Assembly (NCBI GenBank): GCA_028819255.1
Contig: JAPPMB010000159.1
Span: 1 to 51,795 of the forward strand
Origin: Bryobacterales bacterium
GTDB lineage: Bacteria; Acidobacteriota; Terriglobia; Bryobacterales; UBA6623
Direction of reading: 5' to 3'
DNA length: 51,795 nucleotides
Part shown: positions 7,938-17,346 of the stretch, one piece after another
How the letters are laid out: each line of letters begins with the position of its first letter
Numbering within the stretch: position 1 is the stretch's first letter
Notes under the pieces: generated by a model
Database searches by the model: none
What the model was told of the DNA's origin: nothing
The model's input: only the letters and a program-made list of their open reading frames with translations
Made by a program: the position numbers and the translations under genes

Positions 7938-9847
7938 CGGTCGAACTTCCCGCGGTCGCGGGCGAATGAGCTTTTCCGCATTTCGACGGACCGGTCAAGA
8001 GCCGCCCTGGCCTTCTCGAGATTCCCCAGTCGGCGATGCGCCTGGAAAAGGGAGTAGTGGATGTCTCCGTAGTAGTCAAGCACTAGGCCCTTCTGAAGCT
8101 GCGCGGCAGCCTCCTCGAATCGTCCAGCGCGGAGATAAGCTCGCCCGAGGCTCGGGCGCGCTTCCACCAGATTCGGGTCAAGTCTCAGGGCGCCCTCCAG
8201 AAAGCGAATCGACTCCGCGTGCTGCTGCCTGGCGACGAAGAGGCGCCCCATGACATAAAGCGTGCGCGGATTCGTGCCGTCAAGCTCGAGCGCCCGCTCC
8301 AGGTGCTGCTGCGCTTCTTCGTACGAGTTGTTCAGCAGATGGATGAGGCCAAGACTGCGATGCAGTTCGGGCTCGTCCGGCTTGAGCTCGATTGCGCGCC
8401 GGTATTCCTCAACCGCCTCGTCGTCGGCCTGCCGCTGCCGGTGCGCCTCGGCGCGCAGCTGGTGCACCCTCCAGGAGCCGGGGGCGACCTCCTCGACTTT
8501 CTGGAAGCACTGGTCGGCCAGCGACTGCAGGGTGCGCACGGTCCAGTACACGGCCTCGGGCGTCTCCCCCGGTGACCCCTTCATGGCGTGCGTGAACGCG
8601 ATCGCCGCGCGCTCGTCCTGCCCGAGCGAGAGATAGGCCCGACCGAGCAGAAGGAGTTCAGGCCGGGTCAGGGATGGCCGTGATTCCAGGGCGCGGGCAC
8701 AAGGACTGTAGAGATGGTCCCGGCAGAGTTCGGCCGGCCCGAGCGATCCCGCGTCACGCCGGGGCGCCTTCTCGATCTCCCTGGCGAGCAGCGAGCGCTG
8801 GAGATCCGCCCGTTCCGCGTTCCCCGCCCGCACATAGAGCTTCGCCTGCAGGTATCGCGAAGGCCCGCCATCGGCCCGAGGCAGCTTGCCGATCAGGTTC
8901 AATGCGGTTTCCGGCGAAATCGGCCGCACCGGAAAGTCGAACTTGTCCGCGAAATAGCTCGGATTCGCCGCCCAGACCTCCTCCAAGCGTTGGAGCGCCG
9001 AGACCGCGTCGCCGCCGACCAGGTCCAGTTCGGCAAGACCCAGGAGGGCCTGTTCGGAGCGCGGAGCGACCCGGAGCTCTGCCTCGAAATGCCGTTCGGC
9101 TGACTGCAGGTCCCCGAGCCGAAGGTGCGCGCTGCCGGCCGATCCGTGCAAGCCGGGCAGCTCGGGATCCTTCGATAGCGCGGCCTCGTAGTACCCGGCA
9201 GCCGCCTCCCATGCCCGGCTCAGGCCGAGCATGTCGGCTCCGAGCCGGGAGGCCCAGACGGAATCGGGCTGGCCGACCACCAGGCTGCCGGCCAACTCGC
9301 TCATCAGGTTCATATAGTCCCGCCCAAGGCGGAACCAAGCTCCGGCCCTGTCCGGATCATGAGAGAACGCAGCCTGGAACTCTCGGACGGCTCCGGCATA
9401 GTTCCCTTCGGCCAAATGGCAGGTGGCCAGGGCCCTCCGCGCCTCAAGATTCGCCGGGCTGTCCTCCAGGCTCCGCTCCAGCGACGGTATCGCCTTTGCC
9501 GGCGCACCCAGCTTGAGTTGACCTAGTCCGAGAAAGAGATGCGCGGCGACAAGATCGGGCTTCTCGGTGGCCACCCGCTCGAGCTCCGAAACCGAGTCCA
9601 CGAATTTTCCCTGCAGGAACAGAGCCAGGCCGAGATTCGCGCGCGCCTCCGACAGGTCGGGCGCGAGTTCAATCACCGCCCGATACTCGGTCTCGGCAGC
9701 TGCGAATTGCCCGGATTGCATAGCAGTCCCGCCCGCGGCGAACCGGGCCATGACGGCTTCACGCGAACTGTCGTCGACTTGGGCGGATGCCGCGAGGGCC
9801 AGCCAGAGCCAAGCCAGAAGCGAGACTGCGTATCGCCTCGATTTCAT
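7919..9847 (-). CDS. Exported tetratricopeptide repeat protein
   Basis: 642 aa from the ATG at 9847, preceded by GAGGTGAGG; a GTG two codons earlier (9853) is an alternative. The N-terminus is a clear signal peptide (KSRRYAVSLLAWLWLALAASAQ). The rest is TPR repeats in two blocks: about 30-290 (for example AETEYRAVIELAPDLSEARANLG and repeats of the A-x-x-x-x-G-x-x-Y/F pattern) and about 440-630 (EEYRRAIELKPDEPELHRSLG, LERALELDGTNPRTLYVMG, LEGALRLDPNLVEARPSLG). TPR arrays bind other proteins, here probably in the periplasm or at the outer membrane. It overlaps the CRTAC1 gene by 19 bp and lies just downstream of an Oar-like receptor on the same strand, but a terminator separates it from that receptor. 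A scaffold for the CRTAC1 protein is a reasonable inference, not shown. Confidence 0.9.
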   Translation of the reverse strand: MKSRRYAVSLLAWLWLALAASAQVDDSSREAVMARFAAGGTAMQSGQFAAAETEYRAVIELAPDLSEARANLGLALFLQGKFVDSVSELERVATEKPDLVAAHLFLGLGQLKLGAPAKAIPSLERSLEDSPANLEARRALATCHLAEGNYAGAVREFQAAFSHDPDRAGAWFRLGRDYMNLMSELAGSLVVGQPDSVWASRLGADMLGLSRAWEAAAGYYEAALSKDPELPGLHGSAGSAHLRLGDLQSAERHFEAELRVAPRSEQALLGLAELDLVGGDAVSALQRLEEVWAANPSYFADKFDFPVRPISPETALNLIGKLPRADGGPSRYLQAKLYVRAGNAERADLQRSLLAREIEKAPRRDAGSLGPAELCRDHLYSPCARALESRPSLTRPELLLLGRAYLSLGQDERAAIAFTHAMKGSPGETPEAVYWTVRTLQSLADQCFQKVEEVAPGSWRVHQLRAEAHRQRQADDEAVEEYRRAIELKPDEPELHRSLGLIHLLNNSYEEAQQHLERALELDGTNPRTLYVMGRLFVARQQHAESIRFLEGALRLDPNLVEARPSLGRAYLRAGRFEEAAAQLQKGLVLDYYGDIHYSLFQAHRRLGNLEKARAALDRSVEMRKSSFARDRGKFDRWIRSE

Positions 9848-9910
9848 CCTCACCTCACGGCAGGTGTCCTCGCCCGCCCTCCGGCGCAGCCGACTCCTCT
9901 TCGCCTCCCT

Positions 9911-9947
9911 GACAAAGAAAGCGGGAAGGGCCTGCCGCCCTTCCCGC
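9911..9947 (-). terminator. Rho-independent terminator of the Oar-like receptor gene
   Basis: GCGGGAAGGG (9921-9930) and CCCTTCCCGC (9938-9947) form a perfect 10-bp GC-rich stem with a 7-nt loop. Read on the minus strand it is followed at once by TTTCTTTG, a short T-run. It begins about 30 bases after the stop of the receptor gene at 9976, the expected spacing, and separates that gene from the TPR-CRTAC1 pair. Confidence 0.8.
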
Positions 9948-9975
9948 GCGAATCACGCTACTGCGGAGGCGGCCG

Positions 9976-12900
9976 TCAGAACAGCACTCGCAACCCGAAC
10001 TGCACAAGGCGCGGCACTCCTCGTGTCCCGCCGATCACCCCGAACTGCGGCGTCCCCAGGCCTGTGCCCGGATGCCGGAATACCGGCGTGTTGAAGAGGT
10101 TGAAGAACTCGGTCCTGAACTCCAATCCTACGCCCTCACCGATCTGAGTTCGCTTGAAGATCGCGAAGTCCCACTGCGAGATGCCGGGACCTCGCACATC
10201 CGGCAGCACTCTCCCCGTGTTGCCGAAGGTGAACGCCGCCGGCTGGCTGAACACGTCCGTTCTGAAGTACTTGTTCAGTCGCGTCTGCGGGTCACCCGAG
10301 AGTTCCGCACTCGTTCCGTTGTTGTCCGGGTACTGGGAACCGCCGAATGAGTTGGAGAGGTTGCGGGAGGCCGTCACCCCGAGCGGGAAGCCGCGCTGAA
10401 TCGTGGTCACCCCATTGACGCCCCACCCGCCGACGATCTTGTTGGCGGCGCCGGAGAGGTTTCCGCCGATGGGCTTGCCCTTGCCGAACGGCAGGTCCAC
10501 CACGTAGCTGAGGACGAATCGCTGCGAAACGTCGAAGGCCGCCAGCGATTTCAGGGCTCGGAGGTCGTTGTTGTTGCCGCCGGTGGCCCATCCCTGGGCG
10601 CTGAATCCTTCGAGTCCGTCAAGCCATCCGGTGAGCGTGCCTGCATCCGTGATCAGCTTGGCGGCCGTGTAGGAGGCCAGCACGCTCCCGCCGCCGCCGA
10701 ACCGCCGCTCGACCTTGGCCTGGAACGAGTGGTAGGTCGAACTGCGGTTTGTGGGCCCCGCCATCGCCACGTTGGTGAACTGAGGGAAGGGCCGCAGCAA
10801 CTGTCCTCGCGCGACGGTCGGCTGGGACAGCGGCCCCGACGCGATCGATGTGCCGTGGAACGGATTCGGAACTTGCTCCTGGAGCTGGGTACCGAGGGCC
10901 AGGTGCTGGTCGGGCAGTTGGTTGATGGTCTGGGCATTCACCGGCAGGCTGGTTCCCTTCGACCCCGCATAGGCGACGTCCACCAGGGTGCCGTCGGCAA
11001 GCTGTCGCTGGACGTTGAAGTTCCATTGCTGCATGTAGCCGAGAGGCTGGTTCGGTACCGGCGACCGGATCCCGAGACCTCCGACCAGTGTGTTGAGAAA
11101 CGTCGTGTCGCGGCCCGGAGGCAGCAGAATCCCGTCCGGGAACGGATTGTTGAGCAGGTGGTACGGTGTCAGGCCCCCGTCGAGCGACGGAATCCACGGC
11201 GTCAGGATCGTGTTGACGATGTCCAGGTTCGGCGCGACCGCGAAGGCGACGTCGTTCGGCAGCCAGAAGACGCCGTATCCGGTCCGGATCACCGTCTTGT
11301 CGTCCACGCGGTAGGCGATTCCCAGGCGGGGAGCGAATGAGTTGTGATCGTCGAGAGCCGTTCTCGGCCTGCGCAGATCGGAGTTCACCAGCGCCAACTG
11401 CCCCCGGAGGTCGAGTCCGGTCTCGGCCGACAGGGGATTGACCGAGTCAAGTGACAGCGCCGTCATGTTGTCGAAGCGCTCTGAGAAATTCCCGGAGCGC
11501 TCCCAGCGGAGCCCGATGTTGACCGTGAGCCTGTCGTTGACCTGCCACTGGTCGTTGACGTATGCGGCGCGGTAGATCATCTGGCCGGCGACCAGCCCGG
11601 GGGTGTTGATTCCGCCTCCGTTGCCGGTGCCCAGCAGGAACGACGCGAAGCCCCACCCGCCAACCGGGTTGAATGGGTCGTCCGCCGTGAATTTGGAGTT
11701 GAAGTTGAAGATCCCGCTCGGGGTGTTGCTCTGGGCGTAGTTGTGCGTCAGCCTGCGCACGTCGCCTCCGATCTTCAGGGTGTGGCGCCCGCGGATCAGC
11801 GTGAGGCTGGGAAGCAGCGCGACATTGTCCTGCCGGGCAATGATGATGCTGCCCGTGCCTTGGGCACAGAAGACGCTGTAGCTCTCGACGCACGGCGTCG
11901 GAAGGTGACGCAGGTTCTCCGGAATCTGGGAGACCAGGGCCGAGGGCCATCCGAACTGGGCGAGATCGATGCCCTGGGTGACCGGCGAGCGGTCGTAGCG
12001 GAATCGGGTCCACGACAGGCGCAGGTCGAAAATGGTCGTCGGCGATATCAGATAGGTGTCGCCCAGCACGAACTGATTCGTGGTGAAGGTCTCCGGCCCG
12101 GCGTCGATATGCGCGCCCGTGCCGTAGGGTTCGACGCCGAAAGTCAGGTTGTCCCACCATGTCCAGCGGCCCATGATCCGATGCCTGTCGCTGGCTGTCC
12201 AATCGACGCGGTTGTTGAACTGCGTGTTGTTCCCGCCGTCGCTGGCGTTGGTGGCGTAGTTGTTGTTCAAGCCAGACTGGTTCGGCTGGTCCCAAAGGTG
12301 GCTCAGGGACCTCGATGTGGCGTCCTGCATGGCATCAGGGATCCTGTTGTTGGGAAACGCCGTGCGCGGGAGATCGCCGGCGCTCGAGACCGAGAACGGA
12401 TCGTGGATGACGTGCCCCAGTTGCGCATGCACTTCCGAGAAGTCACCTTGCTGCTGGAGAGGGGTCGGCGAGTCCAGATTGAGAGACCGGCCCTGACGCT
12501 GCTTGTAGGCCTCGTACGACGAGAAGAAGAAGACCTGATCCCGCACGATAGGGCCGCCGACGTTGGCGCCCCACTGGTTCTGGACGAACGGAGGCGTGCC
12601 GATGCCTGCAGCGTTGTTGAAGAACGTATTGGAGTTCAGCACCTTGTTGCGCAGGAACTCGTAGGCGGACCCGTGGAACTCGTTGCTGCCCGACTTGGTG
12701 GTCATATTGATCACACCGCCGGCGAAGCGGCCGAACTCGGCGCCGAGATTGTTGGTCTGGATCTTGAACTCCTGGACCGCATCCTGTGTGGGCACCAGCG
12801 CGGTGAGGTTGGCGTAGCCGATGTTCACAGGCGCACCGTCCAGAGTGGTGGCGCTCTGGTTGGACTGACCGCCGCCGATCTGGTAGTTGCCCCAGGCGAA

Positions 12901-13434
12901 GATGTTCACGCCCGTCGGGCTCTGCATGGACTGGCCCTGCGGAACGACACCGGGCGCGAGGGCCACCAGGTTCAGGACATTGCGCCCGTTCAGCGGTGTT
13001 TCGGTCACCTTTCGCGACTCCACCACCTGACCCAGCGACGACGTCTGGGACTGCAGCAGCGGCGTGCTCGACACGACCTCAACCACTTCGGTCACCTCGC
13101 CGATCTCCAGCTGCGGATCGATGCGGATACTGGCTTCGACCTCGACAACGATCGGCTCCTGCACGAACTGCTTGAAGCCCTCGGACCGCGCCTCGAGGCG
13201 GTACTGGCCCGGCACGAGATTCACAAATCGGTACAGTCCGGACACCTCCGTTTCCTGCACCCGTTGCTCCCCTGTGGCGAGGCTAATGATCGTGACGCTG
13301 GCGCCGGGGATGACGGCACCCGTCGAGTCCTGGACGGTCCCGACGACAGTGCCGTAGAATGTCTGGCCGTAGGCCGCGACCGACACAAGTGCCAGGCACA
13401 CGGCCGTCAACGGCAGGAGATTGAATCTCTTCAT
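9976..13434 (-). CDS. Oar-like TonB-dependent outer-membrane receptor with carboxypeptidase-regulatory domain
   Basis: 1152 aa. The signal peptide is residues 1-23 (LLPLTAVCLALVSVAAYGQ). Residues about 27-105 are a carboxypeptidase regulatory-like beta-sandwich (GTVQDSTGAVIPGASVTI ... GLYRFVNLVPGQYRLEARSEGFK). A plug-like region follows (VTETPLNGRNVLNLVALAPG, FKIQTNNLGAEFGRFAGGVIN). The remaining roughly 850 residues are alternating-strand outer-membrane barrel, ending in Phe (LVQFGLRVLF), the usual barrel-insertion signal. Acidobacteriota encode dozens of these; they are presumed to import oligomers or act as surface proteins, and the substrate cannot be read from sequence. The ATG has AGGGAG about 9 bases upstream and a terminator follows. 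Confidence 0.93.
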   Translation of the reverse strand: MKRFNLLPLTAVCLALVSVAAYGQTFYGTVVGTVQDSTGAVIPGASVTIISLATGEQRVQETEVSGLYRFVNLVPGQYRLEARSEGFKQFVQEPIVVEVEASIRIDPQLEIGEVTEVVEVVSSTPLLQSQTSSLGQVVESRKVTETPLNGRNVLNLVALAPGVVPQGQSMQSPTGVNIFAWGNYQIGGGQSNQSATTLDGAPVNIGYANLTALVPTQDAVQEFKIQTNNLGAEFGRFAGGVINMTTKSGSNEFHGSAYEFLRNKVLNSNTFFNNAAGIGTPPFVQNQWGANVGGPIVRDQVFFFSSYEAYKQRQGRSLNLDSPTPLQQQGDFSEVHAQLGHVIHDPFSVSSAGDLPRTAFPNNRIPDAMQDATSRSLSHLWDQPNQSGLNNNYATNASDGGNNTQFNNRVDWTASDRHRIMGRWTWWDNLTFGVEPYGTGAHIDAGPETFTTNQFVLGDTYLISPTTIFDLRLSWTRFRYDRSPVTQGIDLAQFGWPSALVSQIPENLRHLPTPCVESYSVFCAQGTGSIIIARQDNVALLPSLTLIRGRHTLKIGGDVRRLTHNYAQSNTPSGIFNFNSKFTADDPFNPVGGWGFASFLLGTGNGGGINTPGLVAGQMIYRAAYVNDQWQVNDRLTVNIGLRWERSGNFSERFDNMTALSLDSVNPLSAETGLDLRGQLALVNSDLRRPRTALDDHNSFAPRLGIAYRVDDKTVIRTGYGVFWLPNDVAFAVAPNLDIVNTILTPWIPSLDGGLTPYHLLNNPFPDGILLPPGRDTTFLNTLVGGLGIRSPVPNQPLGYMQQWNFNVQRQLADGTLVDVAYAGSKGTSLPVNAQTINQLPDQHLALGTQLQEQVPNPFHGTSIASGPLSQPTVARGQLLRPFPQFTNVAMAGPTNRSSTYHSFQAKVERRFGGGGSVLASYTAAKLITDAGTLTGWLDGLEGFSAQGWATGGNNNDLRALKSLAAFDVSQRFVLSYVVDLPFGKGKPIGGNLSGAANKIVGGWGVNGVTTIQRGFPLGVTASRNLSNSFGGSQYPDNNGTSAELSGDPQTRLNKYFRTDVFSQPAAFTFGNTGRVLPDVRGPGISQWDFAIFKRTQIGEGVGLEFRTEFFNLFNTPVFRHPGTGLGTPQFGVIGGTRGVPRLVQFGLRVLF

Positions 13435-13493
13435 ACTTGTTGGCTCCCTGAATCTTTGTGCCGAGGAGGGGCACGGCCCCCACCCGCCCGCTC

Positions 13494-13499
13494 AGTATA
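13494..13499 (-). promoter_or_regulatory. Candidate -10 box for the Oar-like receptor gene
   Basis: On the minus strand TATACT, a five-of-six match to the sigma-70 -10 consensus, lies about 60 bases upstream of the receptor ATG at 13434. I see no good -35 hexamer at 16-18 bases spacing. A small GGGGC...GCCCC dyad lies between it and the start codon. Confidence 0.3.
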
Positions 13500-13500
13500 T

Positions 13501-14719
13501 CGAAGGCCAACGTTGCTCGATAAGGTCTAATTCGCCGGGCGAGCGGGCGACAGCGGATCGGTGGAGGGAGCGCGACGCAGGCTGGCAGGCCCGAGAAGCA
13601 ACTCCGTGGGCACTCGGCTTGAGCCAGGGCCGAGGACGGCGCTCACCGGAGATTGCGGTCATTTGGCTTCCCGTAAAGGCCTGCTTCCGCATCGCATTTC
13701 CGCCCCGTCGTCACGACGTCATCCAGCGAAGAGGGGTGGACGATCCCGCGAGTCGATGCCGAATGCCGCCAGCCCCTCTCGGCGGCACGAAGTCACGATC
13801 CAGTCCAAGCTCCGGCGCAGCCGCGGCGGGGCGGATCGCCAGCGGCACTCCCGCGCGAATGCACGCACGGAAGATGATGTACGAACCTGTAGTCAGGGGC
13901 GTCCAGACGGGCTCGAACGACTTGGTCGGTCCCGTCGCGAATTCCGCAAACGTCGGCATACACAGGCAGGAATCAGGAATGGAGAGCATTTCCGCGGACG
14001 CGCGTACCGGTGCCTGGGTGCGGGGCCCGACCTCGCCCCAGGCGCCGTGAGGGCCCCGGCCGGATTGCCGGTCGGAATTCGCCGGTGCGAGTGCGCGACA
14101 GGGGTCGGCACACCACCGACGATGAGCTTCCGCGGGCAGGAGCCGTTGGCCATGTCGAACGAGTGTCTCCTGGGGCGGGCCTAACGTTCCCCGTCGCATC
14201 AAGCTGAGAGGGTCGTGCGCAGCAGCTCTACCACGGTCGGATCGGCCACACAGGAGGTGAGCAGTCTGAGGAACGCGTTCCGACCCGGGGGCAGCCGGTC
14301 CCTCCGACGGGATGGGACCGGAGGAATCCATGGCTGTGCTCCCTTCCGGGCGACGGAGGAACAGTTCGGAAACGCGGCCCCAAGGCATCCGGAGCGGCCA
14401 GGTCTCGGCAAGTTCGCAGCCTTGATCGGGCTACGCCGCAGCCGCCGTTCCCCGCACCGTCCTACTCTGGCTCCCCGGCGCGCCCCAATAGAGACTTCCG
14501 GCCCTCCGCAGCCTTCCGAAGGTTCGTCAAGCCGGACAGAGAGTCCGCCTCCGCGAGCTCCCGTCTTCGGGCGACGGCTCCCGGAATCCGACACTGCGCC
14601 GGACTCCTGTCTCGTTGCACGAGATCCGTGTTTGATACACTGTTGCAGATCACGCCGTTGCGCGCCTCGCGGCGGGCCATGGTTCTAGCTCCCGCCAGCT
14701 CCTTGATTGGAGAGTTTTC
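13501..14719. other. Gene-poor 1.2-kb region between divergent receptor genes
   Basis: No gene I can support on either strand. The longest frames (for example 13711-14388 minus and 14215-14688 plus) are Arg/Pro/Gly-rich and match nothing I know. The minus-strand stretch near 14199-14300 ends in ADPTVVELLRTTLSA, which reads like genuine protein C-terminus and may be the relic of a deleted gene. GGAGAG at 14709-14714 is the ribosome site of the next gene. Confidence 0.35.
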
Positions 14720-17086
14720 ATGACACGACTCCCGCTGCGTCTTGGCCTTGGTCCCCTGGCAGCGCTGTCGCTCCTCGCCGGCAGCGTGCAGGCGCGGGTG
14801 ATCAGTGGCTCCGTGTCCGATCCCAACGGCTTGCCCTTGTCGGGAGCCACGGTTCAAGTCGTTGAAACCGGAGAGTCTACCATTTCCGACGCGCAGGGCC
14901 TATTCAGCTTGGCCGAGGCACCGGATGGGGACTTCACAGTCCGTGTCATCTCTGAGGACTTCGAACCCGTCGAAACCACGGCGTCCGCCCAGACCACGGC
15001 CCTCGAGGTTCCGGTGACCCAGGTCAAGCGCAACCGCGCGTCACTCGAGGTGGTCTCCTCACAGGAGGATCTCCAGACGATGATTCCGGGCTCTTTGCAC
15101 ATGATTAGCAAAGAAGAACTGATCGCCTCCAAGCCCATTGACTCCAACGAGGTGCTTCGCCGCGTTCCGGGAGTCAACCTGCGCGAGGACTCGGGCCCGG
15201 CCGCGATGAGGCTCAACATCGGGATCCGCGGCCTGAACCCAAATCGCAGCCGGAAGGTGCTGATGCTGGAGGATGGAATTCCGATCGCGCTCGCGCCGTA
15301 CGGCGAGCCCGACATGTACTACTCCCCGCCCATCGAGCGAATGAGCCGGATCGAAATCCTGAAGGGCAGCGGCCAGATCGCGCACGGCCCGCAAACCGTA
15401 GGCGGCCTGGTCAACTTCGTCACTCCCGAGCCGCCCTCCAAATTCCACACTGAACTCGACCTCGAGGGCGGCCAGCGTGGCCTGTTCGTGGGGCAGGCAT
15501 CGATTGGCGGCAGCAACCAGGATCAGTCGTTCGGCTGGATCACCAGCTATCTGCACAAGCAGGGGGACGGCTGGCGGCAGTTCTTCTACGACATCGAGGA
15601 TGTACAGACCAAGTTCAGCATTCGACCCAACGACCGCCACGCCATCGCGCTGAAGGCAGGACTCTACGACGAGGTCTCGAATTCAACCTACCTGGGACTC
15701 ACGACCCCGATGTACGAGGCGAATCCCAATCAGAACCCGGTTTCGTCAGACACGCTTGACGTGGATCGGGTCTCGGGCGCACTGTCCCATTCCTACACGA
15801 TCAGCCCGCGCGCGGTCCTGAGCAGCACCGCATTCATGTACACCACCAAGCGGTTCTGGGGCCGCCAGGATTTCGACCGGTCGGATCGGGGGCGCGACTA
15901 CTTCGGCATCGCCGGCGACCCGAACATGCAGGGCGGAGCGATCTATCTCCGCAAGTCCGCAGGCAACCGAAATCGCCTCTTCAACGTCTTCGGCGCCCAA
16001 TCGAACTTTGGGCTCAGGCACGCATACGGACACCTCGACATGGGCGTGCGCCACATCTACGAGAAGGCCCACGACCAGCGCGTGAATGGGGACCGCTTCA
16101 ACGCCAGAACCGGCATTATCCGCGACGACGAGTACCGTCACGGCCGGGCGCTTGCGGGCTACATCCGGAACCGCTTCGTGATCGGCTCGCGGGTCACAGT
16201 GACCCCGGGCGTCCGCTTGGTGCACTACAACCAGGAGCGGCACATCACGCGCAAGCGGGTTGCCCGGGTTCCGACCAACGTCGACATCCGCAAGGACAAC
16301 GGCATCACGACGGCGATCCCCGGTCTAGGCTTCTCGGTGAGGGCGCAGGACGACGTGTCTTTCTTCGCTGGAGTGCACAGGGGCTTCGCGCCCCCAGGGA
16401 CCAAGATCGCAATCACGAGTACCGGAGAGAACCTGGACCTCGATGCGGAACTGTCCTGGAACTACGAGGCTGGCATAAGGCTGGCGGGACAGCGGGCGGT
16501 TTCCGGCGAATTCACGTTCTTCCGCATGGATTTCTCGAACCAGGTCATCTCCGCGGCTGAGTCGGGCGGTGCCACCACCACGGTGACCAACGGCGGAGCA
16601 ACGCTGCACCAGGGGTTCGAGGCCTCCGGGCGGGTGCATTGGAACCGCATCGCGGACGTTCCGGGATGGAGCCTGTACACGGATGCCAGGCTCATGTACC
16701 TGCCGATGGCAAGGTTTGTGGACAACGCGCTCTTTGGCGGCAACAGGCTGCCGTATGCCCCGAGGCAGACCTACGGGCTGGTCTTGGCCGCACGGAAATA
16801 CGGCGGCCTGAGCTTCCATCTGGACCTGAACGCTGTCGGGGACCAGTTTGGCGACAACCGTGAGACGTTGGAGCCTTCAGTGGACGGCACGGTCGGGCGG
16901 TTGCCGGCCTACCAAGTCGCCAATCTCTCCATCGGGTACGAGATCCGGCGCGAGCGCTGGATGTTCGAGCCGTACTTCACGATCAAGAACGCCTTCGACG
17001 AGCTCTACATCTCGTCGCGAGCGCCTCAAGGGATTCAGCCGGGCCTCTTCCGCCAGGTAAACGGCGGGCTGCGCATCAGCTTCTAG
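14720..17086 (+). CDS. FecA-like TonB-dependent receptor
   Basis: 788 aa; ATG with GGAGAG 5 bases upstream. The signal peptide is residues 1-25 (LGPLAALSLLAGSVQA). Residues about 27-100 form a carboxypeptidase-regulatory domain (VISGSVSDPNGLPLSGATVQV). The TonB plug is residues about 110-240 (HMISKEELIASKPIDSNEVL, NIGIRGLNPNRSRKVLMLED, MSRIEILKGSGQIAHGP, VGGLVNFVTPEPP), followed by a barrel ending in GGLRISF. The plug is of the FecA/IrgA ferric-siderophore type and differs from the Oar-like receptors elsewhere in the window. In the family these bring Fe(III)-citrate, other siderophores or small glycans across the outer membrane with TonB-ExbBD energy. It is followed on the same strand by a sulfatase, so an oligosaccharide substrate is also possible. 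No FecR/FecI pair is present. Confidence 0.92.
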   Translation: MTRLPLRLGLGPLAALSLLAGSVQARVISGSVSDPNGLPLSGATVQVVETGESTISDAQGLFSLAEAPDGDFTVRVISEDFEPVETTASAQTTALEVPVTQVKRNRASLEVVSSQEDLQTMIPGSLHMISKEELIASKPIDSNEVLRRVPGVNLREDSGPAAMRLNIGIRGLNPNRSRKVLMLEDGIPIALAPYGEPDMYYSPPIERMSRIEILKGSGQIAHGPQTVGGLVNFVTPEPPSKFHTELDLEGGQRGLFVGQASIGGSNQDQSFGWITSYLHKQGDGWRQFFYDIEDVQTKFSIRPNDRHAIALKAGLYDEVSNSTYLGLTTPMYEANPNQNPVSSDTLDVDRVSGALSHSYTISPRAVLSSTAFMYTTKRFWGRQDFDRSDRGRDYFGIAGDPNMQGGAIYLRKSAGNRNRLFNVFGAQSNFGLRHAYGHLDMGVRHIYEKAHDQRVNGDRFNARTGIIRDDEYRHGRALAGYIRNRFVIGSRVTVTPGVRLVHYNQERHITRKRVARVPTNVDIRKDNGITTAIPGLGFSVRAQDDVSFFAGVHRGFAPPGTKIAITSTGENLDLDAELSWNYEAGIRLAGQRAVSGEFTFFRMDFSNQVISAAESGGATTTVTNGGATLHQGFEASGRVHWNRIADVPGWSLYTDARLMYLPMARFVDNALFGGNRLPYAPRQTYGLVLAARKYGGLSFHLDLNAVGDQFGDNRETLEPSVDGTVGRLPAYQVANLSIGYEIRRERWMFEPYFTIKNAFDELYISSRAPQGIQPGLFRQVNGGLRISF

Positions 17087-17146
17087 CCGACTGCCGGGCG
17101 CCGAATGTTCCGACCCTTGTCGAGGCGGAGGCCGTCGAGGAGCGGT

Positions 17147-17173
17147 CCCGAACTCCCGATGAGAGAGTTCGGG
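17147..17173 (+). other. Inverted repeat downstream of the FecA-like gene
   Basis: CCCGAACTC (17147-17155) and GAGTTCGGG (17165-17173) make a perfect 9-bp stem with a 9-nt loop, 60 bases after the receptor stop codon. No T-run follows, so it is a weak terminator candidate or an operator for the sulfatase at 17347. Confidence 0.4.
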
Positions 17174-17346
17174 CACACTCCCTCCGGCGCCGGACATCTC
17201 GCGACCGCCCTGCCTATTCGAAATGGGGACCGGCCTGGCGGGGCCCGGACCCGGTTGGAGGAGCAGCCCAGCCCAAGCGCGGGACCCCTTCGTCCTGACC
17301 TCTGGCCGGGCGACGGGCGGCGCCAGTACAATCGGGCCGACACGCC

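Noticed and set aside
11743..13530. 595-aa plus-strand frame opposite the Oar-like receptor
   Set aside because: It is the antisense of a well-supported outer-membrane receptor and shows no motifs of its own.
13711..14388. 225-aa minus-strand open frame in the receptor gap
   Set aside because: No family resemblance or start context; composition matches spurious frames elsewhere in the gap.
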